Shown here piece after piece: positions 1 to 8,450 of a stretch of 64,000 nt of DNA. A model generated the notes under the pieces. The model worked only from the letters and a program-made list of their open reading frames with translations. It made no database searches and was not told where the DNA came from. Within the stretch, counting starts at the first letter, position 1, and every line of letters begins with the position of its first letter. Source of the DNA: Deltaproteobacteria bacterium (GTDB lineage: Bacteria; Myxococcota_A; UBA9160; UBA6930); NCBI GenBank assembly GCA_029261815.1, contig JAJDAQ010000059.1, positions 46,258-110,257 on the forward strand, written 5' to 3'. The position numbers and the translations under genes are program-made.

Positions 1-250
1 GCACGACATCGATGTCATCGCCATACACGTCCACACCGTCGAGCGTGATCTTTCCGTCCACACGGCAGGTCGGAATGACATCGTTCATCCGATTGATGCA
101 GCGGAGAAATGTCGACTTTCCACAGCCCGACGGTCCGATCAGCGAAGTCACCTGGTTCTTGCGAATGTCCAGGTTCACGTTGAACAGCGCCTGTTTCTCG
201 CCATAGTGCACGTTGAGATCGCGCGCGGTGATTTTGGTCAAGTACTGCAA
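1..250 (-). CDS. pstB: Phosphate ABC transporter ATP-binding protein PstB, N-terminal part
   Basis: This is the first ~83 residues of the ATPase that powers high-affinity phosphate import through PstSCA; the rest lies beyond the left edge of the window. The Walker A motif GPSGCGKST is followed by [10 protein letters not shown], which is characteristic of PstB. The start is most likely TTG at 250, because an in-frame TAA lies a few codons upstream; a GGAAGAGAG ribosome-binding site precedes it. It sits 41 bp downstream of pstA in the pstSCAB order, so it belongs to the same transcription unit. A phoU gene would be expected further left but cannot be seen. Confidence 0.93.
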   Translation of the reverse strand, partial: MQYLTKITARDLNVHYGEKQALFNVNLDIRKNQVTSLIGPSGCGKSTFLRCINRMNDVIPTCRVDGKITLDGVDVYGDDIDVV

Positions 251-291
251 CCCCAGAACTCTCTTCCGTTATCGGCTAGCCGTGCGACCAA

Positions 292-1581
292 CTACCAGCG
301 TCGCTCGAACCGATTGCGAAGAAGCACCGCCGTCAGGTTCATCGCTATCAGGAACGTTAGCAACACGAGAATCGCCGCCGAGGTCTTGTAGACCCATGCA
401 CGCTCGGGCGCATCCGCCCAGAGATACACCTGGACCGGAAGGACGGCAGAAGGATCGGTCGGTCCGCCAGGAATATCGACGATGAAGGCGACCATTCCGA
501 TCATCAAGAGCGGCGCGGTCTCGCCGAGCGCACGCGCCATCCCGATGATCGTTCCCGTCATGATGCCGGGCATGGCCAATGGCAGGACGTGATGGGCCAC
601 GACCTGCAAGGGAGATGCGCCGACCCCAAGTGCCGCCTCGCGAATCGAGGGAGGCACGGCCTGCACCGCGGAACGGCTCGCGATGATGACGGTCGGGAGT
701 GTCATCAAGGCAAGGACCACACCCCCCACAAGCGGTGCGGAGCGCGGCATCCCGAAGAAATTCAGGAAGACTGCGAGGCCCAGGAGCCCGAATACGATCG
801 AGGGCACGGCAGCCAGGTTGTTGATGTTGACTTCGATGAAGTCCGTCGCGCGATTGCGGGGCGCGAACTCCTCAAGATAGATGGCGGCGGAGACGCCGAG
901 CGGAAAGGAGAGCAGGAGGGTGACAAGGAGCGTCCAGAAGGTCCCGACCATCGCGCCCCAGATCCCGGCAAGCTCCGGTTCTCGACTGTCTCCGCTGGTG
1001 AAGAACCGCGTCCAGAACACGCGCTCGACCCTGCCGGCGGCCACCCATTGATCGAGCCACGCAACCTGACGGTCCGATACGCGACGATCTCCCTCAGGAA
1101 CATCTCGATCGATCTCGCCTTTCAACAGTAGGTCGGCGTCGTCCGACATCGGCACGGCTAGCGACAGGCGCGATCCGATGAGCGATGGGTCGGCGAGGAC
1201 GGCATCTCGGAGGTCATAGGCTGCACCCGTGCTGACGAGCCGCTGGAGTTGGCGGCGCTCTCGGCGATCGCGCACATCGGGAAACTCCTCTCGAAGGGAG
1301 ACCTTCACGAGGCGAGAGAAGTCTGCGCGCCCGATTTCCGCAGGGTCCCGGGTCCCGGCCGGGTCCAGCTTCGTCGCGTCGAGGTCGAAGTCGAGCGTCA
1401 CGACATGATGCGTGAAGCCCGGGATCGCCTGGAGCACGGTCGAGCCCAGTAGGAAGACGAGCGAGAGGAGCGCAACCGCGATCGCGCTGGCCCCATACAG
1501 GCGGAAGCGGCGCTCCGCCGCATAACGTTTCGCGAGCCGGCGCTTCGCGGTGGCGTCCGCTTGTCCGTTCAAGTCACTCAT
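292..1581 (-). CDS. pstA: Phosphate ABC transporter permease PstA with DUF3333-type N-terminus
   Basis: Inner-membrane permease half of the Pst phosphate importer. At 429 residues it is longer than the roughly 280-300 residue enterobacterial PstA. The extra N-terminal region (about residues 1-200) begins with the KRRLAKRYAAERRFRLYG motif and one membrane segment typical of DUF3333-containing PstA proteins. The permease domain follows, with the ABC-permease EAA-type loop around SIREAALGVGASPLQVV. Its start overlaps the pstC stop by 8 bp, implying translational coupling. Phosphate specificity is inferred from family and operon. Confidence 0.92.
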   Translation of the reverse strand: MSDLNGQADATAKRRLAKRYAAERRFRLYGASAIAVALLSLVFLLGSTVLQAIPGFTHHVVTLDFDLDATKLDPAGTRDPAEIGRADFSRLVKVSLREEFPDVRDRRERRQLQRLVSTGAAYDLRDAVLADPSLIGSRLSLAVPMSDDADLLLKGEIDRDVPEGDRRVSDRQVAWLDQWVAAGRVERVFWTRFFTSGDSREPELAGIWGAMVGTFWTLLVTLLLSFPLGVSAAIYLEEFAPRNRATDFIEVNINNLAAVPSIVFGLLGLAVFLNFFGMPRSAPLVGGVVLALMTLPTVIIASRSAVQAVPPSIREAALGVGASPLQVVAHHVLPLAMPGIMTGTIIGMARALGETAPLLMIGMVAFIVDIPGGPTDPSAVLPVQVYLWADAPERAWVYKTSAAILVLLTFLIAMNLTAVLLRNRFERRW

Positions 1582-2953
1582 ACTGCTCTCGATATCGACG
1601 TACCATGACCTGGGCGATCACGTTGAGAACCAACGTCACGAGGAACAGAATCAGGCCCAAGGCGAACGCGGCGAGCGTCTTCGCGCTGTCGAATTCCTGG
1701 TCACCGGTCAGCAGCGCGGTGATCTGGACGGTGACCGTCGTGACCGCTTCGAGCGGATTGATCGTGAGCTTCGCGGCCATTCCGGCCGCCATCACGACGA
1801 TCATCGTCTCACCGATCGCGCGGGACATCGCCAGCAGCACCGCGCCAGCGATCCCGGGGAGCGCGGCTGGCAGGACGACGGAGCGGATGGTCTCCGATGA
1901 CGTCGCGCCGAGCCCAAGCGAAGCCTCGCGGAGCGACTGGGGCACCGCATTGATCACGTCGTCCGAGAGTGAGGAAACGAAGGGGATGATCATCACGCCC
2001 ATGATCAGACCCGCCGCCAGCGCGCTCTCCGACGCGACGTCCAGGCCCACGGACTCGCCAGCGCCACGGATCATCGGCCCCACGGTCAGCGCTGCGAAGA
2101 AGCCGTAGACCACCGTGGGAATGCCGGCGAGGATCTCGAGGAGTGGCTTCGCCCAGGTACGAACCATCGGCGACGCATACTCGGACAGATAGATCGCAGA
2201 GAAGAGGCCCACGGGAACGGCGATCGACATGGCGACCGCCGTGATCAGCAACGTGCCGGCGAAGACCGGGACTGCGCCGAACGCGCCCGAAGATCCGACC
2301 TGATCGGAGCGAATCGCCGTCTGCGGACTCCAGTGCGTATCGAACAGGAACTCGCTGATCGGCACCAGGGCAAAGAAGCGGGCCGCTTCGAAGACCAGGG
2401 AAAGCACGATTCCGACGGTGACAAGAATCGCGACGACCGATGACGCCGCGAGCAGTCCCTCGACAGCGCGCTCGACGGCGTTTCGCGCGCGCAGCTCTGG
2501 AGAAAGCTGACCGCGCGACCACACGAGCCCGGCGGCACCAACAGCCAGGACTGCCGAGATCAGGACCGCTCGGGTCACCCCTTCGAGCCGCGCCCAATCC
2601 GACGCAGCCATCCTCAACGCGTCCGAGGGCTCCGGGCCGACGAAGCTCCCGGAAGCCAGCGCCGCCGCGTTGGCAAGGAACGTGTGGACCTCCACGGTAG
2701 GAAGTCCGCGGATCGCCTCGGGGAGGCCCCCCTCGACAAGGGCAGAGACGATTCGCGGCTCGGCCCAGATCGCGATCAGCAGCACGACGATCGCGGGCCC
2801 TGCGCACCAGAACGCCACATAGGCCCCGTGATAGGCGGGCCGCGAATGGAGGACCGCTCCAGGTCCGTCTGCCAACAACAACGAACGCCGCCGACCCATC
2901 CAATGGGCCGTGGCGGTCAGAACCAGAAGCAGGAGCGTGGCGAGGCCAACCAA
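1574..2953 (-). CDS. pstC: Phosphate ABC transporter permease PstC
   Basis: Second inner-membrane permease subunit of the Pst importer. The 459 residues include a long N-terminal extension with two early membrane segments, as often pairs with DUF3333-type PstA. The permease core carries the coupling-loop motif VPQSLREASLGLGATSSETI. No ATG is available at the 5' end; the start shown is TTG at 2953 without a convincing ribosome-binding site, so the true start is uncertain and could use a non-standard codon upstream. The gene follows pstS after a 92-bp gap that contains a strong hairpin. Confidence 0.9.
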   Translation of the reverse strand: MVGLATLLLLVLTATAHWMGRRRSLLLADGPGAVLHSRPAYHGAYVAFWCAGPAIVVLLIAIWAEPRIVSALVEGGLPEAIRGLPTVEVHTFLANAAALASGSFVGPEPSDALRMAASDWARLEGVTRAVLISAVLAVGAAGLVWSRGQLSPELRARNAVERAVEGLLAASSVVAILVTVGIVLSLVFEAARFFALVPISEFLFDTHWSPQTAIRSDQVGSSGAFGAVPVFAGTLLITAVAMSIAVPVGLFSAIYLSEYASPMVRTWAKPLLEILAGIPTVVYGFFAALTVGPMIRGAGESVGLDVASESALAAGLIMGVMIIPFVSSLSDDVINAVPQSLREASLGLGATSSETIRSVVLPAALPGIAGAVLLAMSRAIGETMIVVMAAGMAAKLTINPLEAVTTVTVQITALLTGDQEFDSAKTLAAFALGLILFLVTLVLNVIAQVMVRRYREQYE

Positions 2954-3006
2954 GGGATCGCGTCGTCCGGGTCTGTTGGAGGGTAAGGGGGAGAGCGGAT
3001 CGACAG

Positions 3007-3037
3007 CAGCGGGGCTCCCGAAGAGAGCCCCGCTGCG
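3007..3037 (-). terminator. Intercistronic hairpin between pstS and pstC
   Basis: A perfect 12-bp inverted repeat (GCAGCGGGGCTC and its complement) encloses a 7-nt loop, 9 bp after the pstS stop. No T-run follows on the minus strand, so it looks like a partial terminator or an mRNA-stabilising hairpin. Such elements commonly let the abundant periplasmic binding protein be made in excess over the permeases; that role here is inference. Confidence 0.7.
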
Positions 3038-3045
3038 ACGGGCTC

Positions 3046-4068
3046 TTACTCTAGGGAAAGTAGCGACAATCCGAGCGTGGCCGTACGAACCGCGGCCCTT
3101 TCTTCGTCGCCGAGCGGGATCAATCCCTTGTCGGACAAGTAGCCGTCTTCGCCGGTTGCGGCGTCTCCGGTGAACTCATCGAGGTAACCTTCAATCCCGG
3201 CGACGTTGCCAACGTGGGCCTTCTTCACATAGAAGTAGAGGCTCCGTGAGATGCCGTACGCGCCGTCCGCGATGTTCTCGAACGTGGGCTCGACACCTTC
3301 CACCAGGCTGCCCTGGATACGGTCGGCATTCTGGTCGAGGAACGAGAAACCGAAGACTCCCAGGGCGGCCGGGTTGGCCTCCAGCTTGCTGACGATCAGG
3401 TTGTCGTTCTCACCTGCCTCGACATAGACGCCGTCTTCCCGAATCGCATGGGCGACCGCCTTGAACTGGTTCTTGTCCTCCTTGCGGAGGGCGGCCAGCA
3501 TTGGAACTGCCTTGGCTCCGCCTTCCATGGCCAGTTCGACGAAGGCGTCTCGCGTTCCGGAGGTCGGGGGCGGTCCGAGCACTTCGATCTTGGTGGTGGG
3601 CAGGGAGGGATCGATCTCGGCCCAGGTGGTGTACGGGTTATCGACGAGCTTTCCCCCGATCGGAACCTGCTTCGCAAGGGCGCGGAAGATCTGCTCCTTG
3701 GTCAGGTCAAAGCGACCCGTGCGCTTCGAGTTCGCGATGACGATCCCGTCGAAGCCGAGCTTGACCTCGACGATCTCGGTCACGCCGTTGCTTGCGCAGG
3801 ACTCGACCTCGCTCGCTTTGATCCGGCGCGAGGCGTTGGTGATGCTGGGCGTATCGAGCCCAGCACCGGAACAAAACAGCTTGAGGCCGCCGCCGGACCC
3901 GGTGCTCTCGATGACCGGGGTCTTGTAGTCGGTCGTTCGACCGAACTGCTCGGCCACCGCGGTGGCGAACGGAAAGACCGTGGACGAGCCGACGATTCTG
4001 ATCGCGTCCTGAGCCTGTGCGGGCGCGGCCAGCAGCAGGGCCGCGAGGATGAAGGGGATGCGTCGCAT
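3046..4068 (-). CDS. pstS: Phosphate-binding protein PstS
   Basis: Periplasmic phosphate-binding protein that delivers phosphate to PstCAB. The 340-residue product starts with a clear signal peptide (MRRIPFILAALLLAAPAQAQ). The ligand-binding motifs follow: IVGSSTVFPFATAVAEQF near the N-terminus, ESTGSGGGLKLFC, and TSGTRDAF in the middle. An AGGAGA ribosome-binding site precedes the ATG at 4068. A Pho-box-like repeat lies about 70-85 bp upstream, indicating PhoB activation under phosphate limitation. It is the first gene of the pstSCAB unit. Confidence 0.95.
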   Translation of the reverse strand: MRRIPFILAALLLAAPAQAQDAIRIVGSSTVFPFATAVAEQFGRTTDYKTPVIESTGSGGGLKLFCSGAGLDTPSITNASRRIKASEVESCASNGVTEIVEVKLGFDGIVIANSKRTGRFDLTKEQIFRALAKQVPIGGKLVDNPYTTWAEIDPSLPTTKIEVLGPPPTSGTRDAFVELAMEGGAKAVPMLAALRKEDKNQFKAVAHAIREDGVYVEAGENDNLIVSKLEANPAALGVFGFSFLDQNADRIQGSLVEGVEPTFENIADGAYGISRSLYFYVKKAHVGNVAGIEGYLDEFTGDAATGEDGYLSDKGLIPLGDEERAAVRTATLGLSLLSLE

Positions 4069-4134
4069 CTTTTCTGGTTCTCCTGTTTGGGTACGTCCAA
4101 GCTAGGAACAGCCCGGGGCGGCAAGGTGAGCCGC

Positions 4135-4153
4135 TTGTGACATTTGTGTGACG
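4135..4153 (-). promoter_or_regulatory. Pho box (PhoB-binding site) upstream of pstS
   Basis: On the minus strand two GTCACA half-sites (complements of 4147-4152 and 4136-4141) are spaced exactly 11 bp apart with an AT-rich CAAA spacer. The known Pho box is two TGTCA-type heptamers repeated every 11 bp. Orientation matches transcription of pstS, whose start codon is 67 bp downstream. PhoB is encoded in the same cluster. Confidence 0.7.
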
Positions 4154-4171
4154 AAGGCGTCCGAGTGAGAA

Positions 4172-4201
4172 GCCCCGCCCCCTTTTGACGAGAGGCGGGG
4201 C
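4172..4201 (-). terminator. Terminator-like hairpin downstream of the first porin gene
   Basis: GCCCCGCC at 4172-4179 pairs with GGCGGGGC at 4194-4201 around a 14-nt loop, about 63 bp after the porin stop codon. The minus-strand continuation TTCTC is only weakly T-rich, so termination is likely but not certain. It separates the porin transcript from the pstS promoter. Confidence 0.55.
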
Positions 4202-4264
4202 CAGGAGGGGACGAACTTCGCCCCGGATGGATTCGGTGTTCGCTCACGAACGCGAAACGAGGGA

Positions 4265-5533
4265 CTAGAACTTGACCACGATGTCGGTCTGGAGGCGCAT
4301 CCGATCCGCCTCGACGGTCGAGTTCACGAAGCCGATGCCGTCCTCGATCTCGTCGCCCATGAAGAACGTGACGTTGAGGTCCGTGTTCTTCCAGATCTGC
4401 TTCGAACCGTAGACGGTGAATCCCTCGCGGTTCGTGAACCCGTCGAAGAGATCCGAGTCGGTGAACTGGGCGGGGAAGAAGTTCGCCTCGAGTTCGTAGT
4501 AGCCGAACCCGAGCTTCGCGATCTTCTTCTTGTCGCCGACCTCGATCCCGACGCCCCAACCGGTGTCCTCCTCGTCGCCAGTGGTGGCGTCGTCGGCGTC
4601 GGTGTTCTGCGCGTAATGGAAGTACGCGAGGACCGGCCAGGTCTCGCTGCACCCGCACGCAACGTATCCGGCGAGCTCGAAGACATTGATGCCGTCGTCC
4701 AGGCGTTCGGTCAGGGCCAGATTGCCGACCCCATTGCCACGTCCGATGACGCCCATGTCGAGCGAGTTGAAGCTGTACCAGCTCACCCGGCCGCCGACGC
4801 TCACGGTTTCAGAGATCGACGCATGGACGCCTCCCTGGATCGCGAACATCGAGGGGTCCTTCCGGCTCGAGTTCTCGTCGAGCACCATGTAGCCGGTGTT
4901 GGCGAAGACGGACACGTCGTCAGACACGTCTGTCTTCCACTTGACGGCGATGCCTTCGGGATTCACGTCGCCGTCCCAGAGCATGTAGTCCTTGCCCTTC
5001 TTCCAGCGGAAGGGGTTCGACTGCTTCCCGATGACGACCTTCAGGTTCTTGTCGAGATGCGGGCGCAGTTCGATATAGGCGCGATCGATGAAGATGCTGT
5101 CGGGAGCGAAGTCGAGGCCACCGCCGCCCAGCGTCTGGTTCGTGCTTCGGCGGTCGCCGCCCGAGGCGAGCCGGAAACCGGCCGTCACGTGATCGTTGAC
5201 CTTGGCCTTGCCCTGGATGCGAACGCGGTAGCGACCGCGCGTCCGATCGGACTCTTCGAAGCCTGTCGCGTCTTCGTCGAACCAGAAGTTCTCGAGGCGA
5301 CCGCGAATGTCGCCGGACAGTTCGATGCGACCGAGCAATGAGGCCTGCTTGGCCTGGTGGGCCTCACTCTTGGCGACGAGCTCGGTGTACTTGGCTTGAT
5401 CGATGTCCCCGCGGTCCAGCAGGATCCCCAGGACTTCACCGATGACAGGATCTTCCCCGGCCCAGCCGGGCTGGGGGTTGGTAGCGAGCAGTGCGAAAGC
5501 GGCCGCACAGACCAGAATCAATGAACGCTTCAC
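4265..5533 (-). CDS. Outer-membrane porin, putative phosphate-starvation porin (Porin_5-like)
   Basis: A 422-residue protein with a signal peptide (about 1-25) that ends in a beta-barrel C-terminus (VEADRMRLQTDIVVKF, terminal Phe). A short helical segment (DRGDIDQAKYTELVAKSEAHQ) precedes barrel strands rich in alternating aromatic and polar residues, beginning GRIELSGDIRGRLENFWFDED. This resembles the putative porin family often found beside pst genes. The start is GTG at 5533 with a GAAGGAGGG ribosome-binding site. It lies between phoBR and pstSCAB, with its own Pho-box-like repeat upstream, so a phosphate or anion channel role (analogous to OprP, not homologous) is inferred. It is paralogous to the next gene. 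Confidence 0.82.
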   Translation of the reverse strand: MKRSLILVCAAAFALLATNPQPGWAGEDPVIGEVLGILLDRGDIDQAKYTELVAKSEAHQAKQASLLGRIELSGDIRGRLENFWFDEDATGFEESDRTRGRYRVRIQGKAKVNDHVTAGFRLASGGDRRSTNQTLGGGGLDFAPDSIFIDRAYIELRPHLDKNLKVVIGKQSNPFRWKKGKDYMLWDGDVNPEGIAVKWKTDVSDDVSVFANTGYMVLDENSSRKDPSMFAIQGGVHASISETVSVGGRVSWYSFNSLDMGVIGRGNGVGNLALTERLDDGINVFELAGYVACGCSETWPVLAYFHYAQNTDADDATTGDEEDTGWGVGIEVGDKKKIAKLGFGYYELEANFFPAQFTDSDLFDGFTNREGFTVYGSKQIWKNTDLNVTFFMGDEIEDGIGFVNSTVEADRMRLQTDIVVKF

Positions 5534-5642
5534 GGAATCCCTCCTTCAATGGCTCTTCAGTGAGCCGACGTGAGCCATGTGGCTCAGTTCCGAGTCGCGC
5601 CGCGCACGGTACGAACGGAATGAGGGAGATCCGTGTCCTTCG

Positions 5643-5660
5643 CGTGACGAACTGGTGACA
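5643..5660 (-). promoter_or_regulatory. Pho-box-like direct repeat upstream of the first porin
   Basis: Two GTCAC half-sites read on the minus strand (complements of 5655-5659 and 5644-5648) are exactly 11 bp apart, the Pho-box period, about 110 bp before the porin start codon at 5533. The spacer is less AT-rich than in the pstS site, so it is a weaker match. Confidence 0.5.
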
Positions 5661-5751
5661 CCTGCCCATGGCGGGCGCACACACCGGGGCTGCTGCGAGG
5701 CGGCCTGGATCCTGACCGCGCCGAGTTCACGTTCTCCGCGCGAATGCGCTC

Positions 5752-7047
5752 CTAGAAGCTCACGACGATGTCGGTCCGGAGTCTCATCCGGTCGCTCCCG
5801 GCGACCGATAGCGCGTGAAGAGCGTCCGCGCGGACCTCGTCGCCCACGAAGAATGAGAAGCGGAGGTCCGTGTTTCGCAGGATCTCGCGCGCGCCGTAGG
5901 CCGTGAAGCCCTTCCGATTGGTGCGAAAGTCGGTGATGTCGCTGTCGATCGTGAGCGCGGGAAAGTAGTCGGCTTCGAGGCGGTAGTAGCCGACGCCGAG
6001 TTTTCCGTGGCGGCGCTTGTCGCCGACTTCGACCGCGACGAGGAAGCCCAGGTCTTCTTCGCGACCGGTGACCCGGTCGCTGGCGCTGAGGTTCTGCGCC
6101 ACGTGTCCGAACAGCAGAACGGGCCAGTCCTCCCAGCACGCACAGCGGACCCAGGCCGCGAGTTCGATCACGTCGATTCCGTCGCCGGGACGGTCCGCCG
6201 GGGCAAGGTTGCCGAACGCGGCCCCGCGCTGGAAAGCATCCGGGACGAGATCGGCATCGTTTCCATCGGATCCCAGCGACCCGAACGCGTACCAGGTCGC
6301 CCGGCCCCCGAATGAGAGCGTCTCCGAAACGACCTTCTTGAATGCGCCTTGTAATGCGAAGACATGGGCGTCCTGCGCCGACGAGTCCTCGTCGAGAATG
6401 AAGTACGCGGCCGTGCTCTCGAGTTCCATGCCGACACTCTCACCGCGCCACTGCACGCTAACCCCTTCGGGATTGATATCCGGGTCCCACAACAAGTAGT
6501 CCGTCCCCTGCTTCCAGCGGAGCGGGTTGGCCATCCGTCCCACGCGGAAGCGCACGTCCTGTTCGAGTGGAGCGCGCAGTTCGATATAGGCCCGATCGAG
6601 AAACAGGTTGTCGGGCTGGAAATCGTCGGTGTCCCCGAAGCTGGTATTGGTACTTCGTGAAAGCCCCTGCCCCGATGCTAGGCGAAAAACCGCGGTGACG
6701 TGGTCATTCACGCGGGCCTTTCCCTGGATGCGGAGCCGGTAACGGCCCCGATGACGGTTGTCGCGCTCGCCACCGAGCGCATCCTCGTCGAACCAGAAAT
6801 TCTCCAGGCGCCCGCGAAAGTCGCCGGAGAGTTCGATGCGATCGAGGAGAGAGCCTTGCGTCGCCTCGTAGCGCTCGTTCTTTGCGATCAGTTCGCGGTA
6901 GCGCCCCTCGTCTACGATCCCGCGGTCGCGAAGGATCTCGAGAACCTCACCGATCACGGCTTCGTCGCTCTCCGCGCCGCCTGGAACTGGAACTCCGATG
7001 ACGGAGACGAAAAGGAGCCCGGCGATCCAACGGCTTCGCGTTCCCAA
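5752..7047 (-). CDS. Outer-membrane porin, paralogue in the Pho cluster
   Basis: A 431-residue outer-membrane barrel closely parallel to its neighbour at 4265-5533. Shared landmarks include EAVIGEVLEILRDRGIVDEGRYRELIAKNE (broken here into its conserved blocks GEVLEILRDRG and YRELIAKNE), SGDFRGRLENFWFDEDA, a FRLASGQ strand and the terminal RMRLRTDIVVSF. A signal peptide occupies about residues 1-25. The start is TTG at 7047, needed to keep the signal peptide, with GGGAGGG upstream. It follows phoR by 64 bp on the same strand, so it may be read from the phoBR promoter. Substrate specificity cannot be told from sequence; phosphate or other anions are inferred. Confidence 0.8.
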   Translation of the reverse strand: MGTRSRWIAGLLFVSVIGVPVPGGAESDEAVIGEVLEILRDRGIVDEGRYRELIAKNERYEATQGSLLDRIELSGDFRGRLENFWFDEDALGGERDNRHRGRYRLRIQGKARVNDHVTAVFRLASGQGLSRSTNTSFGDTDDFQPDNLFLDRAYIELRAPLEQDVRFRVGRMANPLRWKQGTDYLLWDPDINPEGVSVQWRGESVGMELESTAAYFILDEDSSAQDAHVFALQGAFKKVVSETLSFGGRATWYAFGSLGSDGNDADLVPDAFQRGAAFGNLAPADRPGDGIDVIELAAWVRCACWEDWPVLLFGHVAQNLSASDRVTGREEDLGFLVAVEVGDKRRHGKLGVGYYRLEADYFPALTIDSDITDFRTNRKGFTAYGAREILRNTDLRFSFFVGDEVRADALHALSVAGSDRMRLRTDIVVSF

Positions 7048-7112
7048 GTCCTGACCCTCCCTCGGCGATCGGGGAGCGGGACCCTAGGGCATCCGGCCGC
7101 GACGGGAAATGT

Positions 7113-8447
7113 CTACCCGGTCGACGTCGGGGCATTCTCCAGCGGGAGGCGAACGCGCACGGTTGTTCCCTCTCCGTCGGCCGACTCCACGCGAACGTCG
7201 CCGCCCATCGCCTGGACCAGGTGCTTGACGATCGCGAGGCCAAGCCCGGTCCCACCGTGATCCCGCGAGCGCGCCTTCTCGACCCGGTAGAACCGCTCGA
7301 AGACCCGCCCAAGGTCCTCGGGAGGGATCCCGATTCCGGTGTCGATGACTTCGATCTGGATCTTGCCGCCGCTTTCCGACACGTGGATCCGGATCTCGTC
7401 GCCAGGCTCCGTGTACTTCAGGGCGTTGTCGAGCAGGTTGAGCAGCACACGCTCGAGCGAGCGCCGATCGGCCAGCGCCGGCGCTGCGGTGGTCGCATCC
7501 AGCGTGTGCGAGATCGCGTGATCCTCGAAGCGAGGCTTCAGGTCATGGAGGACCGTGCGACAAAGTGCCACGACATCGACGGGGTGCGCCTCGACGCGCG
7601 CATGTTGTCCTTCGATCCGCGACAGCTCCAACAAGTCTTCGATCAGGTCGGCGAGTCGCTCCGAATGGCGCAAGATCACCCCGAGTTGTCGGTCCCGTTG
7701 GTCCTTGGGCACATCCGAGAGCATCAACGTCTCGGCGAACCCGCGGATTGCGGTCAGCGGCGTGCGCAACTCGTGCGACACGTTCGCGACAAAGTCCTTT
7801 CGCATTCGTTCGAGCTGACGAATCTCGGTGATGTCGTGGAAGACGGCGACGGTGCCAAGGGGCTCTCCCGATGCTGGAAAACGCACCGCATGCATCTCGA
7901 CGAAGCGGCCGCCGACTTCGATCTCGATCCCGACCGATGAACCGCCAAATGCTGTCCGAATCGCGTCGTGAACCTCATTGCGCCGGATCACTTCGAGCGC
8001 CGTGCGTCCTTCGACGTCGCCCCAGATGTCGAAGAGTTCTCGCAACCGGCGGTTCGCGAGCAATGTGCGACCGTCGGCGTCGAGGACCAGGACGCCCTCG
8101 ACCATGCTGTTCAACACGGCCCGTAGTCGTTCCTGTTCCCCGACGGATCCACGCAGGCGCTCCGACATCTGGCGCGAGAGATCGTTGATGGCGCCCGCGA
8201 CCCTGGCGAGCGACTTGGGACGCTGCCACGCAAGCCAGCCGGCCTCTCGTCCCGCACCGATGTCGCGAAGCGCGGCCGCGATCTGCTCGGCACGCTCGTC
8301 GTGGGCACGAGCGATCCACCAGGCCAGTGCCAGTCCGATTGGGAGCGCGATTGCGAACGCGGCGCTCTCACCGAACACGCTCGCCGTCGTCACGGCCAAC
8401 GCCACGACGAAGCCGAAGGCCAGCAGGAGCCGCACCCGCACGATCAC
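7113..8447 (-). CDS. phoR: Phosphate regulon sensor histidine kinase PhoR
   Basis: Membrane sensor kinase that phosphorylates PhoB when phosphate is scarce, through the Pst complex. In 444 residues: two adjacent membrane segments (about 5-45) with almost no periplasmic loop, a linker, a PAS domain (about 105-210), a HisKA domain with the phospho-acceptor His225 in FVANVSHELRTPL, and a HATPase domain with DNALKYT, DTGIGIP and GTGLGLAIVKHLV boxes. The GTG start at 8447 lies 3 bp after the phoB stop, and its ribosome-binding site AAGGAG is made by the last phoB codons, so the two are coupled. Confidence 0.92.
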   Translation of the reverse strand: MIVRVRLLLAFGFVVALAVTTASVFGESAAFAIALPIGLALAWWIARAHDERAEQIAAALRDIGAGREAGWLAWQRPKSLARVAGAINDLSRQMSERLRGSVGEQERLRAVLNSMVEGVLVLDADGRTLLANRRLRELFDIWGDVEGRTALEVIRRNEVHDAIRTAFGGSSVGIEIEVGGRFVEMHAVRFPASGEPLGTVAVFHDITEIRQLERMRKDFVANVSHELRTPLTAIRGFAETLMLSDVPKDQRDRQLGVILRHSERLADLIEDLLELSRIEGQHARVEAHPVDVVALCRTVLHDLKPRFEDHAISHTLDATTAAPALADRRSLERVLLNLLDNALKYTEPGDEIRIHVSESGGKIQIEVIDTGIGIPPEDLGRVFERFYRVEKARSRDHGGTGLGLAIVKHLVQAMGGDVRVESADGEGTTVRVRLPLENAPTSTG

Positions 8448-8450
8448 CGG

